Translations under genes and position numbers: made by a program
Assembly (NCBI GenBank): GCA_046349595.1
Contig: JAXMCA010000001.1
Coordinates: forward strand, 2,852,001-2,916,000
Length of the DNA: 64,000 nucleotides
Source of the DNA: JACRLW01 sp046349595
GTDB lineage: Bacteria; Planctomycetota; UBA1135; UBA2386
Direction: 5' to 3'
Notes under the pieces: generated by a model
The model's database searches: none
The model's input: only the letters and a program-made list of their open reading frames with translations
Told to the model about the DNA's origin: nothing
Shown: positions 53,592 through 61,063 of the stretch, piece by piece
Layout: each line of letters begins with the position of its first letter
Position numbering within the stretch: the first letter of the stretch is position 1

Positions 53592-54368
53592 TCATCGGCC
53601 GGCGCCCCGCTCCAACTCCAGTGTCACCGGACAATGGTCCGATCCCTGGACCTCGCTCAGGATCGAGGCCCCGCGGACGCGCGGCCACAGGCCTTCGTCG
53701 ACGCAGAAGTAATCGAGGCGCCAGCCGATGTTCCGGGCGCGCGCACCGCTGCGCATGCTCCACCACGAGTAGCCGACCTCACCGGGATGGAGGCGTCGCC
53801 AGGTGTCGACGTGGCCGGCATCCAGGAAGCGCGTCATCCAATCGCGCTCGCCCGGCAGGAAGCCGGGGTTCTCGACGTTCTGCTTGGGGCGCGCGAGGTC
53901 GATCTCCTGGTGCGCGACGTTGTAGTCGCCGCCGATCGCGACGTGCCGCTTGCGCTTGCGCTGTGCCGCCGCGAAGCGCTCGATCGCGGCTCCGTAGGCG
54001 AGTCGGAACGGCAGGCGTGCACCGGCTTCCTGGCTGTTGGGGAAGTACGCCGAGGCGATGCACAGGTCGCCGTAGCGCGCGGCGAGGAAGCGTCCCTCGT
54101 CGTCGATCGCCGCATCGCCGAGACCCTCGATCCACTCGTCGGGCTCCTCGCGGACGTAGATCGCCACGCCGCTGTAGCCCTTCTTCTGCGCCGGGTGGAC
54201 GCGCAGGCGGTAGCCCTCAGGCTCGCGGAGCCCCGGATCGAGGTCCGCAGCCGACGCGCGCGTCTCCTGCAGGCAGAGCACGTCGGGGCGCGCCGAGGCC
54301 AGCCAGTCCAGGAAGCCCTTGCCGGCGATCGCTCGCAGACCGTTGACGTTCCACGCCACACACAGCAT
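53592..54368 (-). CDS. xthA: Exodeoxyribonuclease III / AP endonuclease
   Basis: XthA removes 3'-blocking groups and cuts abasic sites in base-excision repair. The 258-residue product has all motifs of the family: WNVNGLRAI (Asn), CLQETRA (metal-binding Glu), GYSGVAIY, SAYFPNS, GDYNVAHQEIDL (Asp/Asn), and DYF...GSDHCPVTLEL (Asp-His). The length is standard. There is no Shine-Dalgarno; TACGGT lies 7 nt before the ATG. It is divergent from the FAD oxidoreductase, with just 46 bp between start codons. Confidence 0.95.
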   Translation of the reverse strand: MLCVAWNVNGLRAIAGKGFLDWLASARPDVLCLQETRASAADLDPGLREPEGYRLRVHPAQKKGYSGVAIYVREEPDEWIEGLGDAAIDDEGRFLAARYGDLCIASAYFPNSQEAGARLPFRLAYGAAIERFAAAQRKRKRHVAIGGDYNVAHQEIDLARPKQNVENPGFLPGERDWMTRFLDAGHVDTWRRLHPGEVGYSWWSMRSGARARNIGWRLDYFCVDEGLWPRVRGASILSEVQGSDHCPVTLELERGAGR

Positions 54369-54375
54369 CGGCGCA

Positions 54376-54381
54376 ACCGTA
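54376..54381 (-). promoter_or_regulatory. -10-like TACGGT for xthA, 7 nt from start codon
   Basis: Read on the minus strand, TACGGT ends 7 nt before the xthA ATG (54368). It shares the 46-bp gap with the TACCCT of the opposite gene, so the two promoters must overlap, with both transcripts starting at or near the start codons. Confidence 0.5.
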
Positions 54382-54402
54382 GGGTCGAACGAGGGCGCGG
54401 GC

Positions 54403-54408
54403 TACCCT
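54403..54408 (+). promoter_or_regulatory. -10-like TACCCT for FAD oxidoreductase, 6 nt from start codon
   Basis: TACCCT ends 6 nt before ATG 54415. There is no Shine-Dalgarno. The -35 zone would overlap the -10 of xthA, supporting mutually exclusive firing of the pair. Confidence 0.5.
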
Positions 54409-54414
54409 TCGTGC

Positions 54415-55644
54415 ATGCCCCTCTCGATGTGGTCGCAGGAGACCGCACCGCTGCCTCCCGACCCCGAACCGCTGCCCGCGCACGCCGACATCGTGGTGAT
54501 CGGCGGAGGCATCGCCGGAGTGTCGACCGCGCTGTGGCTCGCACGGCAGGGTGCATCGACCCTGCTGCTCGAAGCCGGCCGCGTCGCCGATCGCGCCAGC
54601 GGTCGCAACGACGGCCAGATGCTGCTCGGCCTCGGCGAGCACTACAACCGCATCGTCGGTCAGCTCGGCCGCGATCGTGCGCGTCTGCTGTGGGACTACA
54701 TCCAGCTCAACAACGCGGCGATGAAGCAGGAGATCGCGGCGCTCGACATCGACTGCGGACTGCGTGCCGACGGCGGGCTGCGTCTCGCCGAGACGGAGCA
54801 CGAGATGCGCGAACTGCGCGAAGCCGCGGCGCTGCTGCACGAGGACGGCATCGCGCATCGCCTGATCGAACACGACGCGGTGCGCGACGCGCTGCCCGCC
54901 GCCCAGGGCTTCTTCGGCGCGCTGCACCTGCCGGGCGAAGCGATCGTGCAGCCGGTCGCGATGGTGCGCGGCTTCGCCCGCGCGGCGCGGCAGGCGGGTG
55001 CGCGCATCGTCGAGGGAATGCGGGTGGTCGCGGTGTCACGCGGTGAATCGGGATTCACGGTGACCACCGCCGACGGTCGCCGGGTCCGCGCCGAGATCGT
55101 CGTGCACTGCACGTCGACCCTCGCTCGAGAACTCGACGACTCGGGCTTCCTGCGCGCACAGGTCTTCCCCTTCCGCGGCCAGATCCTCGCCAGCGAGGAG
55201 CTGTCCGAGGAACTGGCAAGGCAGTTCCCGCACTGCGCGATGTCGAGCCACTTCTGCTACGAGTACTTCCGCATGCACGGCCGCCGCCTGGTGGTCGGCG
55301 GCATGCGATGGAGCGTGAAGGGCGAGCAACTCGGCATCCTCGACGACGACGGCCACGACGAGCGCGTCTCGCGCAACCTCCTCGACTGGGTCGCCCGCCA
55401 CTTTCCCGGACTGCGCGACAAGGCCTTCCCGACGGTGTGGACCGGCATCATGGCCGGCACCAACGACGCCCTGCCGCTGCTCGGTGCGCTGCCCGGCCGT
55501 CCCGGGGTGTTCACCCTGCTGGGGTTCAACGGCTACGGATTGAGCTTCGCGTTCCTCGCCGGACGCTCGCTCGCGGAACAGATCCTGACGGGAACGGCCT
55601 CGCACCCGGCAGCCGGGCTGTTCGCGCCGCGCCGCCTGAGCTGA
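54415..55644 (+). CDS. FAD-dependent amine/amino-acid oxidoreductase (DAO family)
   Basis: A 409-residue flavoprotein. The N-terminal DIVVIGGGIAGVSTALWLARQG (dinucleotide-binding GxGxxG) and LEAGRVADRASGRNDGQM, with the RxSxRN-type motif, identify the DAO/glycine oxidase family (DadA, GlpD-like). The C-terminal FTLLGFNGYGLSFAFLAGRSLA is the second FAD contact. The substrate is probably an amino acid or glycine derivative. ATG 54415 lies 6 nt after TACCCT. It is divergent from xthA and in line with the downstream membrane protein. Confidence 0.87.
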   Translation: MPLSMWSQETAPLPPDPEPLPAHADIVVIGGGIAGVSTALWLARQGASTLLLEAGRVADRASGRNDGQMLLGLGEHYNRIVGQLGRDRARLLWDYIQLNNAAMKQEIAALDIDCGLRADGGLRLAETEHEMRELREAAALLHEDGIAHRLIEHDAVRDALPAAQGFFGALHLPGEAIVQPVAMVRGFARAARQAGARIVEGMRVVAVSRGESGFTVTTADGRRVRAEIVVHCTSTLARELDDSGFLRAQVFPFRGQILASEELSEELARQFPHCAMSSHFCYEYFRMHGRRLVVGGMRWSVKGEQLGILDDDGHDERVSRNLLDWVARHFPGLRDKAFPTVWTGIMAGTNDALPLLGALPGRPGVFTLLGFNGYGLSFAFLAGRSLAEQILTGTASHPAAGLFAPRRLS

Positions 55645-55733
55645 GTCCGGCGCCGGCCGGCGGCCTTGGCATCGGCATTTCGTGGAGATGGTCGTGCAGT
55701 CCGCAGGGCCGGTCTGCCGATGGGTGATCCGAC

Positions 55734-57260
55734 GTGGAGTTCTCCTTCCTGTTCTGGCTCGCCTACCAGGGTTGCGCCCTGGTGCTCGCCCTGTGGGCGG
55801 CCGGATCGGCGATCTTCCACGGCGGACATCACGGCGGATCGCATCGCGCGTGGACGCTGCTCGCCGCCCTCCTCCTGCCGGCGTGCCTCGCCATGGCCGC
55901 GCTCGCGACCCCGCTCCATCGGCCCGAGTTCGAGCTCGCGGGTGCGCTGGTGCCGGTGCTGGTGATCGCCGCGGCGTGGTCGAACACGCTCACCGTCTCG
56001 CGGACGGGGCGTGGCGTGCGCATCCTGCACGCGCCGATCGCGCTGTGGAACGCGGCACTCGTCGCGATCTACCTGGTGCGCGGGCTGCAACAGATCGGGG
56101 GACAGGACTGCGGCGATCTCGGCGCGGCCCTGGTGTGCGGTCACGCGATGATGCAGACGCACTTCGGCCGCAGCGACGCGCTCAGCCTGCCGGTGTTCCT
56201 GCACCTGCCGCTGTGCCTGCCGCTGATGTCGGTCCTCGCCTGGCCCCATCGCCTGGCCATCGCCACGGCGGCGCTCGCGTCGACGATCGCGCTGGTCGTC
56301 CTCGCGAGCGTGATGCCCTGGGCGTGGGATCGCGTCGCCCACGCGCGCCAGCCCCTCGACGAGATCCAGGGCCTGCCCGACAGCCTGCAGGTCGGACTGA
56401 TGGCCGATGTCGGCTCCCACCTCGACGGCGAGAAGACGCTCGCCGATCAGCGCGCGCTGTGGACCGGACTCGGTGCCGACCTGCTGTGCATCGATGCGGA
56501 CGGTGCACTGTTCGAGGATGCGGCGCGTCTGCGTCAGGTGCTCGACGAACTCGCCTACGCACGCAACCAACACCGCGGAGTGATGGTCATCGCGCGTCCA
56601 CCGGCGCACTTCGCACTGCAACCGGCTCGCGACCTCGACGCCTTCGTCGAGGAGATGGCCAAGGTCCATTGGCTGATCGCCGAGCGCCTCGCGCCGGATT
56701 GGCTGGTCCTCTACGACGGCCCCTTCGGCGCGCTGGTCGCACAACGCGCCGAGATCGGCACGATCGACGCCTGGGAAGCGATCTGCGCCCGCGGCGTCGG
56801 CGAGGTCGAGCGGGCCAACCCGCGCTGCAAGACCCTGATCGTCATCGAGACCTTCGCCCCGCACGGCCGCCGGCTCTTCGACCTGCTGACACGGCGCGGC
56901 TCGCCGGTGGCCGCGGTCGGTCTGCGGTTGTGTGGTGAGACGCTCGAGCCTGCCGAGGTGGACGCCACCCTGCATGGCTTCGGCGACTGGTTGCGCACCG
57001 GCGAGGCGGACGGCAAACCCGTCTGGCTGGTGGGGATGGGGACCACACCGGAAGCGTCGGGCGGTGAACTCGGCCAGGCCAACTTCCTGCGGCGGGTCCT
57101 GCGCTTCGCCGCGACCCAGCCACGCCTGCGCGGCGTCGTGGTCGACGGCCTGACCGACGGCCGCTCCTTCCGAGGCCTGACCACGGTCGACGGGCGCCCG
57201 CGGCTCGCCTACCGCGTGCTCCGCGGCGCGACCCTGCGCCCGCCCGCCGCCCCGCGCTGA
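55734..57260 (+). CDS. Polytopic membrane protein with C-terminal barrel-like domain
   Basis: A 508-residue protein. Residues 1-185 carry five or six membrane helices (FWLAYQGCALVLALWAAGSAI, TLLAALLLPACLAMAALATP, ALVPVLVIAAAWSNTL, ALASTIALVVLASVMPWAW). Residues 200-500 are soluble, with alternating strands and helices (GVMVIARPPAHFALQ, LAPDWLVLYDGPFGALVAQ, VVVDGLTDGRSFRGLTTVDG) as in a TIM-barrel, perhaps a sugar-processing or anchoring domain. The start codon is GTG 55734; no Shine-Dalgarno is clear. The family is not recognised. Confidence 0.65.
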   Translation: MEFSFLFWLAYQGCALVLALWAAGSAIFHGGHHGGSHRAWTLLAALLLPACLAMAALATPLHRPEFELAGALVPVLVIAAAWSNTLTVSRTGRGVRILHAPIALWNAALVAIYLVRGLQQIGGQDCGDLGAALVCGHAMMQTHFGRSDALSLPVFLHLPLCLPLMSVLAWPHRLAIATAALASTIALVVLASVMPWAWDRVAHARQPLDEIQGLPDSLQVGLMADVGSHLDGEKTLADQRALWTGLGADLLCIDADGALFEDAARLRQVLDELAYARNQHRGVMVIARPPAHFALQPARDLDAFVEEMAKVHWLIAERLAPDWLVLYDGPFGALVAQRAEIGTIDAWEAICARGVGEVERANPRCKTLIVIETFAPHGRRLFDLLTRRGSPVAAVGLRLCGETLEPAEVDATLHGFGDWLRTGEADGKPVWLVGMGTTPEASGGELGQANFLRRVLRFAATQPRLRGVVVDGLTDGRSFRGLTTVDGRPRLAYRVLRGATLRPPAAPR

Positions 57261-57364
57261 TTTCCTGTCGCGGTCTTCCGACCCGCGGTGCACGGGAGAC
57301 GAGGTGGATGGCCACCTTGCCGCCGTCGCGGCACTTCCCCACAACCGCATCCCGATCGCATCTC

Positions 57365-59392
57365 ATGAGTTCCCATCAGCAAGGCGCCGGCGGCCTCCGT
57401 CTCGCGCTGTCCGGCGTGCTCGGCCTGTGTGCGCTCTCGTCCTCAGTCCTCGCCCAGGGCCAGCTCGCCACGCGCGGCGAAGTGCTCCTGACCCACGGCG
57501 AAGCGCACCCCTCCCTTCCGGCGGGAGCCTCCATCGGCGGCACCAGTTCCTTCGACTCGGCGGTGATGGACAGCTCCGGGAACATCCTGTTCCGGGCGCG
57601 CATGACCGGAGGTTCGGTCACGGCGATCGACGAGCGCGCCTACTTCTACGGACGGACCAACGCCGACCTGCACATCGTCGTACGCGGCGGTGACCCGGCA
57701 CCCACGCTGACGGGCGTGACGCTCAATACGGCGACGGCGTCCGGCATCGGCGGCAGCCCGCGCATCTCGCCGAGCGGAATCATGATGTGGAGCAGCTCGC
57801 TGAGCGGCACCAACGTCACCACCATCAACGACACCGCGATCTTCTGGGGAATGCCCAACGGCTTCATCATCCTCGCGCGCGAGGGCGACCTCGCCGGTGG
57901 CTCCGCGGGCGTCGCGGGTTGCACGTACTCGACGTCGTTCAGCATCAGTGCGCAGCCGACCGGCATCAATGCCGCGGGCGTGTGCCTGTTCCAGAGCAGC
58001 CTCTCGGGTGGCGACGTCAACGGCACCACCAACAACTCCGCGTGGTTCTCGGGAGTGCCGGGCGCCGTCGACGTGGTGCAGCGCAAGGGCGACACCGTGC
58101 TGAGCGGTCAGGTGGTCAGCGCCCTGGGCTTCGTGTCGCAGCTCAACGCAGGCGGACAGGTCCTGCACGACGAGACGCTGTCGACCACGCTCGGCAACCC
58201 GCCGGCCACCGCGCTGAACGACAAGGTGCTGTTCCTGTGGACCCCGGGTCTCGGCAACCAGGTCGTGGCGCGCGAGGGCGATCCGGCTCCGGGCACGCAG
58301 GGCGCGATCTTCGGCAACGCCACCAACACCTGGTCGGTGAACACCGGCTCCACCACCCTGACCGACAGCGGCAACACCGCGATCGTCGCGGACCTCATCG
58401 GCGGTGACGCGACCAGTGGCGTGAACGATCGCGCGATCTACTTCGGCGGCGCGAATGGCCTGTCGATGGTCGTGCGTCGCGGCGACGCGGCGCCAGGCAC
58501 CCTTGGTCTGACCTTCGACGTCTTCAACAACACCAGCCTCACCTGCCAGGACGGCGGCCGCGTGGCCTTCTTCGGCGCGCTCGCGGGTTCCGGCGTGACG
58601 ACCAGCAACGACAGCAGCATGTGGGTCGGCACGGCCGGCAACCTCCAGATGCTGGCGCGCGAAGGCGACCCGGCCCCGGGTGTCGCGGGAGCGATCTTCG
58701 GTGCGAGCGGTATCACCGGCGCGCCGCTGATGAACACGCGCGGTCAGATCGTGTTCAACGCGACCCTGCTGGTGAACGGCGGCAACGTCTCCGCCCTCTA
58801 CAGCTGGGACGAGCACGTCGGCCTCACGCTCGAGTGGGCCGCGGGTGACACCTTCAACTCCGCCGTCGGCCCGGTCGTGCCGAGCACCTTCGGCGGCAAC
58901 CAGTTCAATGCCGGCGACAGCCGCCCCTTGTCCTTCAACAACAAGGGCGACTTCGTCTACCGCGCCGGCATCACCGGTGGCAGCTTCATCGTGCGCGGCC
59001 ACGTGGGCCGCAACCAGTGCGGTCCGAGCGCGATCTCCGCGACGCTCGGCGGCCTGCACGCGATGAACATCGACGCCGGTATCGCGAACGCCAACGGCCT
59101 CTACGTGGTGCTCTGCACCGGTGCCGGCACGGCGCCCGGCTTCAACTACGGTGTCCACATCCCGATCAACTTCGACATCTGGACCAACCTCGGGCTCGCC
59201 GCGCTCAACGTCGCACCGTGGGGCAACACCTTCGGCTTCCTCGACGGCAACGGCCGCACCACCGCGACCTTCAACATGCCGCCGGGCTTCCCGCAGTTCG
59301 CCGGTGTGTCGCTCGACCACGCGCTGGTCGTGCTCGGACCCTCCGGCTTCGCGACGGCCGCCACGGAGCCCTGCGGCTTCCTGCTGTTCTGA
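57365..59392 (+). CDS. Secreted repeat protein (DUF7453-like) with common C-terminal domain
   Basis: A 675-residue exported protein: signal peptide at about 10-30 (LRLALSGVLGLCALSSSVLAQ). The middle has at least six repeats of about 65-70 residues ending in a phrase like REGDPAPG: VVRGGDPAPTLTG, LAREGDLAGGSAG, VQRKGDTVLSG, VAREGDPAPGTQG, VVRRGDAAPGTLG and LAREGDPAPGVAG. These are typical of the choice-of-anchor type planctomycete proteins. Residues about 560-675 are the beta-rich C-terminal domain ending with GFATAATEPCGFLLF. ATG 57365 is chosen because the signal peptide starts there. The stop TGA (59390-59392) is formed exactly at the left boundary of the IS110 element. Confidence 0.85.
   Translation: MSSHQQGAGGLRLALSGVLGLCALSSSVLAQGQLATRGEVLLTHGEAHPSLPAGASIGGTSSFDSAVMDSSGNILFRARMTGGSVTAIDERAYFYGRTNADLHIVVRGGDPAPTLTGVTLNTATASGIGGSPRISPSGIMMWSSSLSGTNVTTINDTAIFWGMPNGFIILAREGDLAGGSAGVAGCTYSTSFSISAQPTGINAAGVCLFQSSLSGGDVNGTTNNSAWFSGVPGAVDVVQRKGDTVLSGQVVSALGFVSQLNAGGQVLHDETLSTTLGNPPATALNDKVLFLWTPGLGNQVVAREGDPAPGTQGAIFGNATNTWSVNTGSTTLTDSGNTAIVADLIGGDATSGVNDRAIYFGGANGLSMVVRRGDAAPGTLGLTFDVFNNTSLTCQDGGRVAFFGALAGSGVTTSNDSSMWVGTAGNLQMLAREGDPAPGVAGAIFGASGITGAPLMNTRGQIVFNATLLVNGGNVSALYSWDEHVGLTLEWAAGDTFNSAVGPVVPSTFGGNQFNAGDSRPLSFNNKGDFVYRAGITGGSFIVRGHVGRNQCGPSAISATLGGLHAMNIDAGIANANGLYVVLCTGAGTAPGFNYGVHIPINFDIWTNLGLAALNVAPWGNTFGFLDGNGRTTATFNMPPGFPQFAGVSLDHALVVLGPSGFATAATEPCGFLLF
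59383..59390 (+). repeat. GCTGTTCT at the left IS110 junction
   Basis: GCTGTTCT here also occurs at 61004-61011. The two copies flank the IS110 element, and both end in CT, the core dinucleotide reported for IS110 relatives. The short identity is expected where donor and target sequences share bases with the core. Confidence 0.6.
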
Positions 59393-59400
59393 GCATGGTG

Positions 59401-59577
59401 GCTCGCCGTTGGCGAGCTTCGTGAGGAAAGAACAGGTGCCGTTGAGGCCTCGGAAGCGGAAGCTTCCGAGGCTGGTGTGCGGACGAAGACCGCACATGCT
59501 CTGGTGCCTGTTGCCCGACTCTGAGCTTGGTCTGTAGGGACTCGCGGCCTCGTCACTGGTGACGCCGAGCGATCGGC
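59401..59577 (+). ncRNA. Candidate IS110 bridge RNA
   Basis: This structured region upstream of the recombinase has: hairpin 59401-59417 (7-bp stem GCTCGCC/GGCGAGC); a 10-bp helix 59431-59440 with 59503-59512, perfect if two G.U pairs are allowed; inside it, an 11-bp hairpin 59447-59472 with GGAA tetraloop and a 7-bp hairpin 59476-59496; then 59551-59564 and 59564-59577 with a GCGA tetraloop. CATGCTC at 59495-59501 is the exact complement of GAGCATG, the first 7 nt of the element (59391-59397), as expected of a donor guide. The boundaries are estimated. Confidence 0.65.
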
Positions 59578-59647
59578 GATCCCGTTTGGAAGAGTGCCCA
59601 TCACCGCCCCTACTCCGCGACGCCAGCGTCCTTTCTGGAGGTGCTAC

Positions 59648-60997
59648 ATGTCGTCGCGAGCGAGTCGTCGGAAGCAGAAGTCATCTGCGATGGAGCGAAT
59701 CAACCTCGATGCCGCAGGCATCGACGTCGGGGCGTCGAGCCACTTCGTGGCTGTTCCCGAGGATCGAGACGAGAGACCCGTGCGTGAGTTTGCCGCCTAC
59801 ACGGCAGACCTGTACCAGTTGGCCGACTGGCTGAAGGCCTGCGGCATCAAGACGGTCGCGATGGAATCGACCGGGGTCTACTGGATCCCGTTGTTCCAGG
59901 TCCTCGAGGAGCGCGGCTTTGAAGTGCGGCTGGTGGATGCGCGTCGCGTGAAGAATGTGAGCGGGCGGAAGACTGACGTGTCCGATTGCCAGTGGCTGCA
60001 GCAGCTGCACACCTACGGGTTGCTGAGTTCGGCCTTCCGGCCCGACGACGACACGTGCGTGCTGCGGTCGTACATGCGGCAACGCGATGGGCTCGTCATC
60101 CAAGCTGGCCAGCACATTCAGCACATGCAGAAGGCGCTGGAGCTGATGAACGTCAAGCTGACCGAGGTGCTCGCGGATGTCTCCGGGCAGACCGGCATGG
60201 CGATCATCGACGACATTCTTGCCGGCCAGCGGGACCCCAGCGTGCTGGCGAAGCATCGACACACTCGCTGCAAGCACGACGAGGAGACGATCGCCCGGGC
60301 ACTGACGGGCCATTACCGCGCCGAGCACCTGTTCGCCCTTCGGCAGGCCGTGGCCCTCTACCGACAGTGCCAGGACCTGCTCGGCGAGTGCGACACCGAG
60401 ATCGAGCGCTTCCTGGAAGATCACGGTCCGAAGGACGATGGCACGCCCACGCCGCCGGAGCGATCGAGTGCACGCAGCAAGAATGCGCTGAGCTTCGACG
60501 CCCACGGTCATCTTTTTCGCCTCGTGGGTGTCGACCTCACCGCGATCCCCGGACTGTCGACGGCCTCCGTGCTCGCCTTGCTCGCGGAGACCGGGCTGGC
60601 CATGGATCGCTGGCGCAACAGCAAGGCCTTCGCGTCCTGGCTAGGGCTCTGCCCGAACAACCGGGTCTCCGGTGGCAAGGTGCTGGCCTCGAAGTCCAAG
60701 CAGTGTGTCAACCGCGCGGCCCGGATCTTCCGCATGGCAGCCTACGGCCTGCACCACGCCAAGAGCGCGCTCGGGGCCTTCTACCGCAGGATGCGCAGCA
60801 AGCTCGGTGCGCCGAAGGCCATCACCGCCACCGCACACAAGCTCGCCCGGCTCTTCTACTCGATGCTCAAGACCAAGAAGTCCTTCGCCGACATCGGCCA
60901 GGACGCCTACGACCGCACCTACAACCAACGCCGCCTCAAGGGCCTCGCCAAGGTTGCCGAACAACTCGGCTTCAAGCTCGTCCCGTCAACCCCGTGA
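59648..60997 (+). CDS. IS110-family recombinase/transposase
   Basis: A 449-residue DEDD-type recombinase. The N-terminal RuvC-like domain has Asp in AAGIDVGASSH, Glu in AMESTGVYW and two Asp in GRKTDVSDCQW. The C-terminal transposase-20 domain has DLTAIPGLSTASVLALLAETG, followed by FASWLGLCPNNRVSGGKV with the catalytic Ser candidate, and a Lys/Arg-rich end. ATG 59648 follows GGAGG at 7 nt; the frame is open upstream. Recombination by this family is guided by an RNA encoded in the element. All motifs are present, so it may be active. Confidence 0.95.
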   Translation: MSSRASRRKQKSSAMERINLDAAGIDVGASSHFVAVPEDRDERPVREFAAYTADLYQLADWLKACGIKTVAMESTGVYWIPLFQVLEERGFEVRLVDARRVKNVSGRKTDVSDCQWLQQLHTYGLLSSAFRPDDDTCVLRSYMRQRDGLVIQAGQHIQHMQKALELMNVKLTEVLADVSGQTGMAIIDDILAGQRDPSVLAKHRHTRCKHDEETIARALTGHYRAEHLFALRQAVALYRQCQDLLGECDTEIERFLEDHGPKDDGTPTPPERSSARSKNALSFDAHGHLFRLVGVDLTAIPGLSTASVLALLAETGLAMDRWRNSKAFASWLGLCPNNRVSGGKVLASKSKQCVNRAARIFRMAAYGLHHAKSALGAFYRRMRSKLGAPKAITATAHKLARLFYSMLKTKKSFADIGQDAYDRTYNQRRLKGLAKVAEQLGFKLVPSTP

Positions 60998-61029
60998 GCG
61001 GGGGCTGTTCTTTGGAAGCCACGCGGACC

Positions 61030-61063
61030 GCGCGCGGGTCAGTCGTCCTGACGACCCGCGCGC
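61030..61063 (-). terminator. Hairpin overlapping the 3' end of the adenosine deaminase-like gene
   Basis: GCGCGCGGGTC (61030-61040) is perfectly complementary to GACCCGCGCGC (61053-61063). The loop contains the last codons (GRQDD) and the stop codon at 61039-61041 is at the edge. This is a strong structure at the gene end, possibly the terminator, although the T-run is missing. Confidence 0.5.

Larger units (their letters stand above)
59391..61011 (+). mobile_element. IS110-family element
   Basis: The element is about 1621 bp, bounded by the CT ends of two GCTGTTCT copies (59383-59390 and 61004-61011). It carries one IS110-type recombinase and a 256-bp non-coding left part with dense secondary structure; only 14 bp follow the recombinase. 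There are no terminal inverted repeats. The arrangement, with RNA region upstream, fits the IS110 rather than the IS1111 subgroup. The left end lies in the stop codon of the preceding secreted-protein gene. Confidence 0.8.

Noticed and set aside
59585..59592. TTTGGAAG as target guide of the bridge RNA
   Set aside because: It matches the right flank in the same sense, while a right-target guide should be complementary; it may be chance. Recorded only as an unresolved match.
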